A program made the translations under genes and the position numbers. 64,000 nucleotides of DNA. Source: Halobacillus alkaliphilus (GTDB lineage: Bacteria; Bacillota; Bacilli; Bacillales; Halobacillaceae). This document shows, in pieces, positions 7,594 to 17,998 of this stretch. The stretch lies in contig NZ_FOOG01000002.1 in NCBI RefSeq assembly GCF_900113125.1, positions 1 through 64,000 on the forward strand, given 5' to 3'. Numbering within the stretch: position 1 is the stretch's first letter; each line of letters opens with the position of its first letter. Below the pieces are notes generated by a model. The model was not told the DNA's origin. It saw nothing but the letters and a program-made list of their open reading frames with translations, and did no database searches.

Positions 7594-8574
7594 TTACTCT
7601 TGAATCGCTGTCTTTATTTCTTCCGCCATCTTACCTACTGGAGGAAGCCCGCTGGACAGATACCAAATTTCAGGATCCAAGTAGAAAATGTTCTCGTCCT
7701 GAGCAGCGTTTGTACCATTAACAAGCTCATTATCCAGCACTTCACTAGCTGCGGATTCCCCGCCCACTACCTGATCGCGGTCAATCACGAACAGATAGTC
7801 CGGATTTTGCTTTGAAATATACTCAAAAGAAATTTCCATCCCGTGGGTGGAAGCTTCAATTTCTTCCGTTACGGGGATTACTCCAAACACGTCATGAATG
7901 ATACCAAAGCGTGAGCCTTTTCCGTAAGCACTCAACTTCCCGCCAGAAGACAGAACAACCAAGCCTTTCTTATCAGAATTTTGAGCTATATCCTGAACGG
8001 AGGTTGCAGTTTCTTCAAATTGATTGATCTTTTCTTCCACTTCTGTTTCTTTTCCAAAAATTTCACCAATGGTCTGGAGACCATTCTTATACGACTCCTC
8101 CAGCTTTTCCGTGTCAGTACTAATATAAACAGTCGGAGCGATATCACTCAAATCCTCATAAGCCTCGCCCTGACGTCCAGCCATAATAATTACATCAGGA
8201 TCCATCTCATGAATGGCTTCAAAATCCGGTTCCTTCAAGGAGCCTATGTTCGTGTATTCTTCGCTGTCATATTGGGACAGGTAAGAAGGAAGGGTGCCTT
8301 TAGCCACTCCTTCTACGGAGATGCCCAAGTCATCCAGATGAGACAGCGTTCCATAATTAAATACCGCTACCTTCTCAGGGTTTTTCGGCACCTCGGTTGT
8401 TCCAAGCTCATGCTCTACACTGACAGTTTGGCTTGACTCATCACTAGCTTCACTTTCTTGTTCACTGGATTCATTACTATTATCTGACGCTGAAGCATCT
8501 TCAGAATTATTTCCACACGCGGCTAGAAACATCATGAAACACGCTAATACGATAAACCATATACTTTTTTTCAT
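7594..8574 (-). CDS. yclQ: Siderophore ABC transporter substrate-binding lipoprotein (YclQ-like)
   Basis: 326 residues. A lipoprotein signal peptide ends in LAAC (lipobox, cysteine near residue 20), followed by an acidic Ser/Glu/Asp linker of about 35 residues. The rest is a class III periplasmic-binding-protein fold of the FhuD/FepB type, with HELGTTEVPKNPEKVAVFN near the start and LSSGLPPVGKMAEEI near the end. It would capture a ferric siderophore outside the membrane and hand it to the permease pair. It is the last gene of a four-gene operon in the same order as B. subtilis yclNOPQ, whose ligand is petrobactin; the ligand here is inferred. ATG at 8574 is preferred to the GTG at 8583 because of its spacing from AAAGGA. 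Confidence 0.85.
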   Translation of the reverse strand: MKKSIWFIVLACFMMFLAACGNNSEDASASDNSNESSEQESEASDESSQTVSVEHELGTTEVPKNPEKVAVFNYGTLSHLDDLGISVEGVAKGTLPSYLSQYDSEEYTNIGSLKEPDFEAIHEMDPDVIIMAGRQGEAYEDLSDIAPTVYISTDTEKLEESYKNGLQTIGEIFGKETEVEEKINQFEETATSVQDIAQNSDKKGLVVLSSGGKLSAYGKGSRFGIIHDVFGVIPVTEEIEASTHGMEISFEYISKQNPDYLFVIDRDQVVGGESAASEVLDNELVNGTNAAQDENIFYLDPEIWYLSSGLPPVGKMAEEIKTAIQE

Positions 8575-8592
8575 TTTCTCCACATCCTTTGA

Positions 8593-9348
8593 TTAAAAAT
8601 AAATACAGATTCGCTTTCCATCAATCAACTGCACAGGAATCTCCATATCGTACACGTCCCGCAGCACCTCGGTCGTAATCATTTCTTCCGTAGAGCCTTC
8701 TCTCACGATCTCGCCATTTTTCAAAGCGACGATGTGATCGGAATAGCAGGAAGCAAAGTTAATATCATGGATAACGATAACGACCGTTTTTCCTAACTCT
8801 TCTACCATCTTTCGCAAAGCCTTCATAATTTGAACGGAATGTTTCATGTCTAAGTTATTGAGCGGTTCATCCAGCAGCACATACTCGGTATCCTGGGCGA
8901 TAATCATCGCAATATAAGCCCGCTGCAATTGGCCGCCGCTTAATTCATCAATGTAACGGTTCTCTAGTTCTTCAAGTTCCATGTACTGAATCGCCTGGTC
9001 GACCTGGTGCTCGTCTTCCTTAGTTAGAGTGCCTTGAGAATAAGGGAAGCGGCCAAAGCCGACTAAATCACGGACAGAAATACGAATATTAATTTGATTG
9101 GATTGTTTTAAAATAGAAAGCTCTTTGGCCAGCGCATTGGGCTTATAGCTTTGAATCTCCTGTCCGTCCAGCAGGATCTCTCCCTCGTCCCGGGAAATAA
9201 GACGGCTTACCATAGAGAGAAGCGTGCTCTTTCCTGCTCCGTTCGCCCCAATAAAGGAAGTCACCTTGCCTGGCTTTATATCGACGGATACATTTGATAC
9301 GACTCTTGTCTTTCCATAAACTTTCGAAACATCTTTTACCTCTACCAC
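8593..9348 (-). CDS. yclP: Siderophore ABC transporter ATP-binding protein (YclP-like)
   Basis: 251 residues, a complete ABC ATPase. Walker A is GANGAGKST near 34-42, the Q-loop lies around residue 82, the signature is LSGGQLQRAYIAM near 137-149, Walker B is YVLLDEPLNNLDM near 157, and the switch histidine is in VIVIHDINFA. It powers import of the ferric siderophore through the two permeases. GTG start with GGAG eight bases upstream; it overlaps the end of the preceding permease gene by seven bases, which indicates translational coupling. The operon is likely iron-regulated through the Fur boxes upstream of the first permease. Confidence 0.9.
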   Translation of the reverse strand: MVEVKDVSKVYGKTRVVSNVSVDIKPGKVTSFIGANGAGKSTLLSMVSRLISRDEGEILLDGQEIQSYKPNALAKELSILKQSNQINIRISVRDLVGFGRFPYSQGTLTKEDEHQVDQAIQYMELEELENRYIDELSGGQLQRAYIAMIIAQDTEYVLLDEPLNNLDMKHSVQIMKALRKMVEELGKTVVIVIHDINFASCYSDHIVALKNGEIVREGSTEEMITTEVLRDVYDMEIPVQLIDGKRICIYF

Positions 9349-10292
9349 GAGCGATTCTCCTTTAATAATAAGTAAAGAAAATAGATTCCTCCGGCTAAGT
9401 TAATGATCACACTGATGGGAATAGAAAATTCAAACAGCCGCTCGACGATTAACTGACCGCCTACAAGGGTGACAATACTCAGCAGGATAGCCCCTCCGAT
9501 TAAATAGGAGTGCTTATACGTGCGGAACAATTCATGAGCAAGATTCGCGACCAGAAGACCGAGAAATGTGATCGGCCCGACCAGTGCTGTGGCGACTGAA
9601 ACGAGGATCGCAATAATGATGAGCCACTGCTGGGCGATTCGGTCAAAAGGAACACCGAGGTTAACGGCCTGATCTTTTCCAAGCGACATTACGTTTAAAT
9701 ATTTCAACAGCTTCTTAGCCCACAGGCTTACTAGAAGAACCAATAGAAAAGATAGAACTAGTAAATCCTCATTCACATTATTAAAACTTGCAAACATGCT
9801 GTCCTGAACCAGGGTGAACTCATTTGGATCGATAAGCAGCTGCAAAAAGGAGGAAATGCTTGAGAAGAACGTTCCAAATATAATTCCTATTAGAAGCAGG
9901 AAATAGATATTACGGCCTTCTATCCGAAACACTAACTTAAACAGAAGAACAGCAAAGACTACCATAAGGCCCACGGAAATAACAAAATGAACTCCACTAT
10001 CCATGAGCGCGAGCTCCTTGCCGCCAAAGAAAAACACGATAGCCGTCTGAATCAGCATATATAATGAATCCAGCCCAATCAGACTCGGCGTTAAAATCCG
10101 GTTATTCGTGATCGTCTGAAAAATAACCGTTGAAAAAGCAATGCACCCTGCCGTTAATACGATAGCCGCAACTTTCGTGAACCTTCTTGGCAGCACATAA
10201 TCAAATGACGAACCAAGGTCCCAGAATAGGAACAAGAGAATAAAGGCAATTGATAGACCACTCAGCAGGATCACTTTAGATGAATTACGCAT
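9342..10292 (-). CDS. yclO: Siderophore ABC transporter permease (YclO-like)
   Basis: 316 residues, a FecCD-family permease with about nine to ten membrane helices. The family landmarks VPFDRIAQQWL and GPITFLGLLVANLAHEL lie in the last third and form the coupling loop that contacts the ATPase. It pairs with the permease encoded just upstream to make a heterodimeric channel. AAGGAGGGG precedes the ATG, and the gene overlaps the upstream permease by eight bases and the downstream ATPase by seven. Confidence 0.88.
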   Translation of the reverse strand: MRNSSKVILLSGLSIAFILLFLFWDLGSSFDYVLPRRFTKVAAIVLTAGCIAFSTVIFQTITNNRILTPSLIGLDSLYMLIQTAIVFFFGGKELALMDSGVHFVISVGLMVVFAVLLFKLVFRIEGRNIYFLLLIGIIFGTFFSSISSFLQLLIDPNEFTLVQDSMFASFNNVNEDLLVLSFLLVLLVSLWAKKLLKYLNVMSLGKDQAVNLGVPFDRIAQQWLIIIAILVSVATALVGPITFLGLLVANLAHELFRTYKHSYLIGGAILLSIVTLVGGQLIVERLFEFSIPISVIINLAGGIYFLYLLLKENRSW

Positions 10293-11235
10293 ATCTTCCC
10301 CTCCTTATTAACAAATAGAGGAAGATTCCACTGCCGAGGACTCCGACCATAAGACCAATGGAGACTTCATAAGGGAAGATGATGATTCTTCCAAGAATGT
10401 CACATACTAATACGAACAAAGCACCAAGCAGGGCTGTATGGAGGAGGTTTTTCTTCAAATTGTCACCTTGATAAATTGAAACGATATTGGGAATAATCAA
10501 GCCTAAAAAAGGCAGCATTCCAACGGTCAGAATGACTACGGATGAAACAAAAGCAGCAATGATTAAGCCGATATTCACGACTTGCTGATAATTAAGCCCA
10601 AGGTTCTTCGCAAAGTCCTCTCCCATTCCAGCAATCGTAAACCGGTTAGCAAACAGGTAAGCCAGAAGTAAGGCTGGAATGCTGAAGTAAAGCAGCTCAT
10701 ATCTCCCTTTGAGAATCATCGAAAAATCCCCTTGCAGCCACGATCCGACACTTTGAATTAAGTCAAATTTGTAAGCCATGAAGGTAGTAATGGATCCGAC
10801 TATGCTGCCAAACATCAAACCAACGAGTGGTATGAAAATCGTATCTTTAAATTTAATTCGTTTTAACAATTGCATAAATACAAAGGTGCCTGCCAGCGCG
10901 AACAAAAAAGCAATCGACATCTTCAAGAGCATTCCGGCACTTGGAAAAAAGATAAGGGCAACGAGAACGCCAAGCTTAGCCGAATCCATCGTTCCCGCAG
11001 TGGTAGGTGAAACGAATTTATTTCGGGTAAGCTGCTGCATAATAAACCCAATAACGCCCATGCTCATCCCAGCGATAAGAACACTGAGAAGTCTCGGAAT
11101 TCTGCTGATAAATAAAATATCGAGTTGATGTTCGGTCAGCTCCCCTATGTCCAGGATGGAAAGGTCAGAGACTCCTAGAAATAGAGATAGTATAGATAAA
11201 GCACCTAATAAAATCAGTAAGTATAAAACCTTCAT
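10285..11235 (-). CDS. yclN: Siderophore ABC transporter permease (YclN-like)
   Basis: 316 residues, FecCD family, the first gene of the operon. An N-terminal helix (YLLILLGALSILSLFLG) is followed by the characteristic LSVLIAGMSMGVIGFIMQQL and, near residue 235, GMLPFLGLIIPNIVSIY, the permease loop that docks the ATPase. About nine helices in all. The ribosome binding site is weak (AGAAGC), but the upstream region has two Fur boxes, so transcription is probably limited to iron starvation. Confidence 0.88.
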   Translation of the reverse strand: MKVLYLLILLGALSILSLFLGVSDLSILDIGELTEHQLDILFISRIPRLLSVLIAGMSMGVIGFIMQQLTRNKFVSPTTAGTMDSAKLGVLVALIFFPSAGMLLKMSIAFLFALAGTFVFMQLLKRIKFKDTIFIPLVGLMFGSIVGSITTFMAYKFDLIQSVGSWLQGDFSMILKGRYELLYFSIPALLLAYLFANRFTIAGMGEDFAKNLGLNYQQVVNIGLIIAAFVSSVVILTVGMLPFLGLIIPNIVSIYQGDNLKKNLLHTALLGALFVLVCDILGRIIIFPYEVSIGLMVGVLGSGIFLYLLIRRGRYA

Positions 11236-11282
11236 ATGACTTGCTTCTTAATTAATCTAAATTCTTCCGCGATCATCGCGAA

Positions 11283-11297
11283 AGATAATCATTATCA
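11283..11297. promoter_or_regulatory. Fur box 1 of the yclNOPQ operon
   Basis: AGATAATCATTATCA matches the Bacillus Fur 7-1-7 consensus (TGATAATNATTATCA) at 14 of 15 positions. It lies 48 bases upstream of the yclN start codon, in the leader or promoter. Confidence 0.75.
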
Positions 11298-11348
11298 ATT
11301 AAAAAAGGTTGAACCTCCCCTCTGCCGTATGCTGAAACTTATTATATC

Positions 11349-11367
11349 GATAATGAGATTCATTATC
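11349..11367. promoter_or_regulatory. Fur box 2 of the yclNOPQ operon
   Basis: GATAATGAGATTCATTATC agrees with the classic 19-base Fur box GATAATGATAATCATTATC at 17 positions. Two boxes about 50 bases apart suggest tight control by iron. From here to 11711 no gene is visible; the stretch could also hold the promoter of the lipoprotein gene at 11712. Confidence 0.75.
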
Positions 11368-11711
11368 AATTGTTTTTTGGTTTTTTTTACCCCTAGACAA
11401 GTACAGATTGCATCTCTTCCATCATCATGGAATTAATCCCCCATCTTTGACACCTTTTCCAAATGGCTAACTTTCAGGCAATCGAGATAGGAACAGAATA
11501 TATAAACACGTAGAAAAGAATCGTAACAACGAAGCAGCTATTCTAGTAAAAATGAATCATACTTTCAAAAAAACTATCGGACAATTATCATCCACATTCA
11601 ACCACTATGTAACGCAATCTGTAACTTTTTATCGCTCAAAACCTACTAATTACTACAACCAGTAAAGTATTATAGAGTTAGGTGATTAGCTTGAAAGCAG
11701 GAGGAGAAAAT

Positions 11712-12050
11712 ATGAGGAGATTAGCAGTGTACTTCGCCTTTCTTCTAATAGTAACTGGGTGTTATCCAGGCGCAAATGAAGGTGGACATCTATCAAGAAG
11801 CCAGGTGTTAAACCTGAACCCGGACGCTGATTTAATAGAGTTGGAAGATGGCGATGTTTATACTCAAGGAGCTGAATGGGTAAAAGAAAAAGGGTATCAA
11901 AAAGGAGAAAAATTAGGAGAAGTAAAAAAAGGAATGGCCACGAAAGCACCTGTGGGAGCGGATATCTATAAGACTAAAGAGAACTCGCCTGTGATCATAG
12001 TAGAATATAACGGATTATCAAAGATGTACTTACTAGCCATGGGAGAGTAA
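11712..12050 (+). CDS. Small lipoprotein, unknown function
   Basis: 112 residues. A short signal peptide ends in the lipobox VTGC (cysteine near residue 16), so the protein is likely anchored on the outer face of the membrane. The mature part is hydrophilic: LNLNPDADLIELEDGDVYTQ, then a Lys/Glu-rich segment, then IIVEYNGLSKMYLLAMGE. No domain I can name. The ATG at 11712 follows GCAGGAGGAG; an upstream in-frame GTG at 11682 would add charged residues before the signal peptide and was rejected. No terminator was seen after it. Confidence 0.7.
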   Translation: MRRLAVYFAFLLIVTGCYPGANEGGHLSRSQVLNLNPDADLIELEDGDVYTQGAEWVKEKGYQKGEKLGEVKKGMATKAPVGADIYKTKENSPVIIVEYNGLSKMYLLAMGE

Positions 12051-12149
12051 AAGGTAACAGAAGAAACACAGCGTAAAGGGGGATCACGATGACAGCGTTT
12101 CAAAACAAAACCACACCTCTCTTATCGGCTAACCAAACGCCGGATCAAA

Positions 12150-12332
12150 CTACCCTTTCACTCTTCTACGTGCCCGAAACTCTGTCCCAAAGAAGACGCA
12201 GGCAACCAGGAATAACAGATTGGAAAGCATTAGAACAATTCCATTCCAATTTCCGTCAAAAAGTGTGACATTCACCAGGGTCATTCCATGCATAAGAAAA
12301 ACAACCATAAACAAAATTACATAGGTTTTCAA
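12150..12332 (-). CDS. Small two-helix membrane protein
   Basis: 60 residues starting at a TTG codon, chosen because GGGAGGTG lies eight bases upstream. Two hydrophobic segments (YVILFMVVFLMHGMTLVNV and IVLMLSNLLFLVACVFF) flank a short loop, and the tail RARRRVKG is basic, which places it in the cytoplasm. It lies 41 bases downstream of another small membrane protein on the same strand, probably as a two-gene unit. Function unknown. Confidence 0.55.
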   Translation of the reverse strand: MKTYVILFMVVFLMHGMTLVNVTLFDGNWNGIVLMLSNLLFLVACVFFGTEFRARRRVKG

Positions 12333-12373
12333 AAAAACACCTCCCTCATAATCATCGCTCGCTATTAGAAACA

Positions 12374-12553
12374 TTAATGCTCTTCCTTCTCTAATTCGCC
12401 GTTGTGATGATCTAACTTTTTTATTTCAAGCTCTATCTTCTTTTCTTCAAATTCCAGTTCTTTCTCTTTAAGGTCATTGTCTATTTTTTTGACATATCCA
12501 TAATAGATAAGAGAAAAACCAACAATGATCGTAATATAGAAGAACAAATTCAT
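12374..12553 (-). CDS. Small membrane-anchored coiled-coil protein
   Basis: 59 residues. One N-terminal membrane helix (about residues 3-20, FFYITIIVGFSLIYYGY) is followed by a highly charged helix rich in Lys and Glu from residue 22 on, consistent with a cytoplasmic coiled coil, and a His-His-Asn turn near the end. AGGGGGGCG stands eight bases before the ATG. Coding character is supported by the strong alternation of charged and hydrophobic positions. Family not recognised; a scaffold or stress-related membrane peptide is possible. Confidence 0.6.
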   Translation of the reverse strand: MNLFFYITIIVGFSLIYYGYVKKIDNDLKEKELEFEEKKIELEIKKLDHHNGELEKEEH

Positions 12554-12762
12554 TTGTTACGCCCCCCTGATTACATAGCTTTTATAACCGTCCCCTCATT
12601 TACTTTCGATCTTTCCATTCATCTATCTTTACGATTTGATTCCAGTATTGGTTGCAAAAAGAACAAAGATATCATAAATAAATCCTTATGAAGGCCGTGT
12701 GTCCCTTTCCATTAAATCCGAGTTTACCAAGTCCAGAATAATTTGTGAACAAAATGTGAACA

Positions 12763-12776
12763 AGAAAACGCTTGCA
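12763..12776. promoter_or_regulatory. Candidate CcpA (cre) site before ldh
   Basis: AGAAAACGCTTGCA matches the cre palindrome TGAAAGCGCTTTCA at 11 of 14 positions and lies upstream of the Rex operators. Direct catabolite control of lactate dehydrogenase is plausible but the match is imperfect. Confidence 0.4.
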
Positions 12777-12788
12777 TTTTATTAATAG

Positions 12789-13868
<1,080 letters not shown>

Positions 13869-13896
13869 ATTAGTCATAGAAAAGAGTTGATCGCCC

Positions 13897-15522
13897 GTGT
13901 GGTTACAGCAGTATGATCCGTTTGGGAATGTATTTATTAGTGCGCTGATCGCAGCTTTACCCATCTTTTTCTTCTTTCTAGCGCTGACACGCTTTAGAAT
14001 GAAGGGAATCTTAGCCGCTTTTCTAACCCTTGGACTAAGTATTCTCGTATCCGTTATATTTTTTGACATGCCGATTGTAAAAGCAGTTTCTGCTTCCCTG
14101 CACGGCGTAGCTAATGGACTATGGCCGATCGGTTACATCGTCATCATGGCGGTCTGGCTCTACAAAATCGCCGTTCGCACCGGGAAATTTAGAGTAATTC
14201 GCTCAAGTATTGCGAACATCTCCGAGGATCAGCGTTTACAGCTATTACTAATTGGTTTCAGCTTTAACGCCTTTCTGGAAGGTGCGGCCGGGTTCGGTGT
14301 ACCGATTGCCATCAGTGCCGCTCTTCTTGTAGAGCTTGGATTTCGTCCCCTGAAAGCAGCGGCCTTATGCTTGATCGCAAACGCTGCTTCTGGAGCATTT
14401 GGCGCCATCGGGATTCCTGTTATTGTAGGAGCACAGATGGGTAATTTGGAAACAATGGAGCTTTCCCGGACACTCGCTTACATTCTCCCGCTGATTTCCT
14501 TCGCTATTCCATTTTTGCTCGTGTTCATTTTAAGCGGAGTAAAAGGAATCAAAGAAACCTTGCCTGCGTTGTTCGTCGTCAGCGGAATTTATACAGGAAC
14601 GCAAATCTTTACCATCTTATTCCTGGGACCTGAGCTAGCGAACATTCTTGCTGCGCTGACTAGTATGGCTGGACTTGCTTTATTCTTAAGAAAATGGCAG
14701 CCCAAAAACATTCACCGGGAAGAAAACGCTCCAGATGTTCAACTGAATGAATCTTACAGCATCAAAGACATCATTAAAGCCTGGTCACCATTTTACATTT
14801 TAACGGCAACCATCACGGTTTGGAGCCTGCCTTCCTTTAAAGCTCTATTCAGTGAAGGCGGCCTTTTAGAGAGAACAACGGCCTTCATACCTGTTCCTTT
14901 TCTTCATCAGCAAATTCAGAAAGCACCGCCCATCGCTCCAGATACGGTAGCTTTAGATGCACTTTTTAAACTAGACTTAATATCTGCAACAGGAACCGCC
15001 ATATTAGTGGCCGTACTCCTTACTGGATTATTCAGTTCAGCGATCACCCTGCCGCAAGGGATGGACTCTTTAAAATTAACCATCCAGGATTTATGGATTC
15101 CCGTTTTGACCATTTGTTTCGTCATGGGTTTCGCGAACTTATCTAACTTCGCTGGTTTGAGTTCTTCCATTGGACTAGCTTTAGCGAAAACCGGCGCCCT
15201 ATTTCCTCTATTCAGTCCTATTCTAGGCTGGCTCGGTGTGTTCATAACAGGTTCTGTCGTCAGTAACAACGCCTTGTTTGGCCATTTACAGGTGGTCACT
15301 GGGAATCAAATCATGGCAAACCCGGCGCTTTTACTTGCAGCCAATACGGCCGGCGGAGTGATGGCCAAGCTGATCTCCCCTCAATCTATTGCGATTGCAA
15401 CAGCGGCGGTAAAACAAACAGGACAGGAGTCTACGTTGTTTAAAATGACACTGAAGTACAGCTTAGGGTTATTAATCGTTGTTTGTCTTATCACGTTCTT
15501 ACTATCTATGATAGGAATTTAA
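13897..15522 (+). CDS. lctP: L-lactate permease
   Basis: 541 residues, LctP family, with about 13-14 membrane helices. Family landmarks visible are the N-terminal [20 protein letters not shown], the motif [19 protein letters not shown] near 124-142, and [12 protein letters not shown] with [19 protein letters not shown] near the C-terminus. It moves lactate with protons across the membrane and, together with the adjacent dehydrogenase, would export or take up lactate. The GTG start has only a weak upstream AAGAG, so translation may partly depend on readout from ldh. A strong terminator follows, closing the operon. Confidence 0.93.
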   Translation: MWLQQYDPFGNVFISALIAALPIFFFFLALTRFRMKGILAAFLTLGLSILVSVIFFDMPIVKAVSASLHGVANGLWPIGYIVIMAVWLYKIAVRTGKFRVIRSSIANISEDQRLQLLLIGFSFNAFLEGAAGFGVPIAISAALLVELGFRPLKAAALCLIANAASGAFGAIGIPVIVGAQMGNLETMELSRTLAYILPLISFAIPFLLVFILSGVKGIKETLPALFVVSGIYTGTQIFTILFLGPELANILAALTSMAGLALFLRKWQPKNIHREENAPDVQLNESYSIKDIIKAWSPFYILTATITVWSLPSFKALFSEGGLLERTTAFIPVPFLHQQIQKAPPIAPDTVALDALFKLDLISATGTAILVAVLLTGLFSSAITLPQGMDSLKLTIQDLWIPVLTICFVMGFANLSNFAGLSSSIGLALAKTGALFPLFSPILGWLGVFITGSVVSNNALFGHLQVVTGNQIMANPALLLAANTAGGVMAKLISPQSIAIATAAVKQTGQESTLFKMTLKYSLGLLIVVCLITFLLSMIGI

Positions 15523-15533
15523 TAGATTCTTTT

Positions 15534-15562
15534 CACCACCCGTTTTTATACGGGTGGTGTTG
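15534..15562 (+). terminator. Terminator of ldh-lctP
   Basis: CACCACCCG-tttttata-CGGGTGGTG followed by TTGT; a strong stem 11 bases after the lctP stop codon. It may also serve the convergent gene ending at 15570. Confidence 0.8.
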
Positions 15563-15569
15563 TCTGGGG

Positions 15570-16046
15570 TCAATATGATTCTTCTTCAGCTTTTGTATGC
15601 ATTCGCTCACCGTATCGTTTACGAAATTCTTGAATGATTTTATCCGCATCGGTTTCGCTTACGTTTTCCAAATAAATTTCTTTATCGTCTCCGCTTTCCT
15701 TCCGAATGGTAAGCACATCCCCAACCTGCTGCACCCGTTTCACTTCCTCATCGGCCGCCCGCCATCTTGGGCCGGTAATCCCACGACGGATATCAATGAC
15801 TTGCTCTTCGAAACGAATGTAATCCCGCTCCGGCATTTTCAAGTAATGGATCATCTGCAAGACACTGATCACCGTCATTACTCCAACTACATACACCAGG
15901 AAATCCACTACGCGGCCGTTACGGAACAAAATAAAAAATAGAACGATTACCTGCGCTAACCAATTGAAGAAAGCTCCCCTGGCTTTCTTTTTCCAAATGG
16001 ATGAATTGCTATACTGGATGTTCCACTCACTGATCATCATTACCAC
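15570..16046 (-). CDS. Membrane protein with two helices and a PH-like cytoplasmic domain
   Basis: 158 residues. A pair of hydrophobic segments (about 29-44 and 48-66) is followed by a soluble part starting YIRFEEQVIDIRRG, with alternating strands and a final helix DADKIIQEFRKRYGE. This architecture resembles the small bacterial PH-domain membrane proteins, but I cannot name a family. The GTG at 16046 lies 11 bases after AAGGGGAG; ATG codons three and four codons later are alternatives. Function unknown; a similar architecture occurs at 25518-25958. Confidence 0.6.
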   Translation of the reverse strand: MVMMISEWNIQYSNSSIWKKKARGAFFNWLAQVIVLFFILFRNGRVVDFLVYVVGVMTVISVLQMIHYLKMPERDYIRFEEQVIDIRRGITGPRWRAADEEVKRVQQVGDVLTIRKESGDDKEIYLENVSETDADKIIQEFRKRYGERMHTKAEEESY

Positions 16047-16237
16047 TCATCAATTTTCTCCCCTTCTTCATTTCTATCCTGTCTCATCTTTTCAAGAATT
16101 GAGCTTTACATAATAAATGCTGAGTTGAATAGCATGAATCTCTCATCGTATTGAACTTATTTTCTCATATTTATTACTTATTTTGTTATTAAATGTAAAA
16201 TAAAGCTTTGCCTACAAAAGTGAAGTCTTTAATGGTT

Positions 16238-16340
16238 GGCTTTGTTAAACTTCCGTGTTGATATTAAGGCTAAGGTCCCGTTTGTGTAAGACTCCGTTTT
16301 AAGCCTCTTTTAAAAATCAACCATAAACTTTAACAGAGTC
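16238..16340. mobile_element. MITE-like element with 25-bp inverted ends and 8-bp target duplication
   Basis: 103 bases bounded by GGCTTTGTTAAACTTCCGTG on the left and, on the complementary strand of the right end, GACTCTGTTAAAGTTTATGG; the first 25 bases agree at 18 positions. It is flanked on both sides by the identical octamer TAATGGTT (16230-16237 and 16341-16348), the mark of transposition with 8-bp duplication. No coding capacity. The ends and duplication length suggest mobilisation by an IS of the ISL3 or IS1595 type. Confidence 0.7.
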
Positions 16341-16348
16341 TAATGGTT

Positions 16349-16641
16349 GAAAACAACAATTATGTATCTATTTCCCACTAGAATAATGTAGTAAAATATC
16401 ATTATTTTCCCTAACAAATTGTAAACAAAAATAAACCATTCCTACTATCTTTAGCTCTTCAGGGTACCGTTTGCACGAAAAATGTTATACGCCTTCATTA
16501 TTAATTTATCAGTTTAAATACGACTTTATGCTCCTTTTTCATTTGCTAAATCCCACCATTGACGGATGAAATTTCTATCCTTAAAGTTAGACTCGTGTTC
16601 CGGAGCACATACATCATCCAGTTCTACGAGGAGGTAATTGA
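16349..16641. other. Gene-free leader of the GH68 genes
   Basis: About 290 bases of AT-rich sequence before the first GH68 gene. No open frame with a ribosome binding site, no clear antiterminator hairpin of the SacY type, and no convincing cre site were found. It probably contains the promoter; GAGGAGG-like CGAGGAGG immediately precedes the start at 16642. The stretch 16047-16229, left of the MITE, is equally empty. Confidence 0.4.
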
Positions 16642-17928
16642 ATGAAACGCACTAAATCTTCTAAATTTTCTTTAACTAAATTAGTTTTAGCAACCGCTCT
16701 ATTGGCAGGAACGTTTATCCAGCTTCCATCTCTAGTAAGCGCCGCCGAAACTACGGATACTCCAGTATGGTCACGTGAGGATGTCCAGGACTTTAACCTG
16801 ACCGAAGATAACACCGCACCAAACATCGACTCTTTTACAGACATAGCTCCAGATTACTGGGTATGGGACACATGGCCTCTGCGTGATCGAGATGGCTCTA
16901 TTGCAAAAATTAACGGGTATTACGTTACATTTGCACTTACAGCAAGCAAAGAACATACATGGAGCGGGCGTCACGATCATGCCGTTATCCGTTACTTCTA
17001 TTCTAAGAATGGAAAAGACTGGACGATGGGCGAAGTTCCATACGACAAGGAAAAAGCACTTGGTTACCGTCAATGGGCTGGATCTGCCATGATGGAAAAA
17101 GACGGTACTATCCACTTATTTTATACCGCAACTGGCCGTAAAGACGAAGGCCCTACATTTGAACAACGCTTAGCGAAAACCACATTCGAAATGGATGCAA
17201 AAGGAAAATCTGGTATTACTGTTTCTAATAACGGCGATCACGTTATCCTGGCAGAAGCTGACGGAGAATACTACGAAACTCAAGAACAAAGAACAGGCGA
17301 TATTCTATATTCCTTCCGTGATCCATGGTTCTTCCAGGATCCACAAACAGGTGAAGAATATATCATCTTCGAAGGAAACAGCGGCGGATTTGATAAAACG
17401 CTGGAAGATAAACACATCGGTGACATAAACGAAATCGTACCTGACGGAGCTGAGAATTACAACGGTAACATTGGTATTGCCAAAGCAACCAATGACGAGC
17501 TTACTGATTTCGAATTAATGGCTCCTCTTTTAGAAGCGAACGGCGTTAACCAACAGCTGGAACGTCCTCACATCGTAACTAAAGGAGACGATTACTACTT
17601 ATTTACGATCTCTCACCAGTTTACATTCGCACCTGGTCTAGACGGACCGGATGGACTTTATGGCTTCAACGCTAATTCCCTATTCGGTGATTATGAGCCG
17701 CTGAACGACACAGGGCTTGTCGTAGCAAACCCTGAAGAAGATCCTTTCCAGGCTTACTCCTGGGCAGTTCTTCCACACGGTCAAGTCATTTCTTTCGTAA
17801 ACGAATTTCATGATGAAGATGGGAATTTCCAACAAGGCGGTTCTTTCGCTCCGACGCTTCGAATCAACCTTAAAGGCGATACGACAGAAATCACAAATGT
17901 TATGCGCGAAGGTGAAATCCACGGTTAA
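16642..17928 (+). CDS. Secreted GH68 fructosyltransferase (levansucrase/inulosucrase family), copy 1
   Basis: 428 residues. A Sec signal peptide (basic KRTKSSKF, hydrophobic core, SAA cleavage near 34-35) precedes a single GH68 five-bladed propeller. Catalytic residues are in place: nucleophile D76 in VWDTWPL, transition-state D227 in FRDPWF, acid/base E307 in LERPH. The enzyme splits sucrose and transfers fructose to water or to a growing fructan. The ERPH form of the acid/base motif is the one I associate with Gram-negative, actinobacterial and archaeal GH68 enzymes, and B. subtilis SacB differs there, so acquisition by transfer is possible. The protein is strongly acidic, fitting a salty environment. 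A paralogue follows 70 bases downstream. Confidence 0.9.
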   Translation: MKRTKSSKFSLTKLVLATALLAGTFIQLPSLVSAAETTDTPVWSREDVQDFNLTEDNTAPNIDSFTDIAPDYWVWDTWPLRDRDGSIAKINGYYVTFALTASKEHTWSGRHDHAVIRYFYSKNGKDWTMGEVPYDKEKALGYRQWAGSAMMEKDGTIHLFYTATGRKDEGPTFEQRLAKTTFEMDAKGKSGITVSNNGDHVILAEADGEYYETQEQRTGDILYSFRDPWFFQDPQTGEEYIIFEGNSGGFDKTLEDKHIGDINEIVPDGAENYNGNIGIAKATNDELTDFELMAPLLEANGVNQQLERPHIVTKGDDYYLFTISHQFTFAPGLDGPDGLYGFNANSLFGDYEPLNDTGLVVANPEEDPFQAYSWAVLPHGQVISFVNEFHDEDGNFQQGGSFAPTLRINLKGDTTEITNVMREGEIHG

Positions 17929-17998
17929 TACACAAAACACATGGGAGAAGCTAGTTTATAAGCTGGCTTCTTTCTTTCAAAATAAGGAGGGTACACCT

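Noticed and set aside
11236-11436. Plus-strand frame over the Fur boxes
   Set aside because: It covers the regulatory region of yclN and has no ribosome binding site.
17810-17998. Extended N-terminus of the second GH68 protein
   Set aside because: It overlaps the end of copy 1 in another frame, and the signal peptide with AAGGAGGG clearly begins at 17999.
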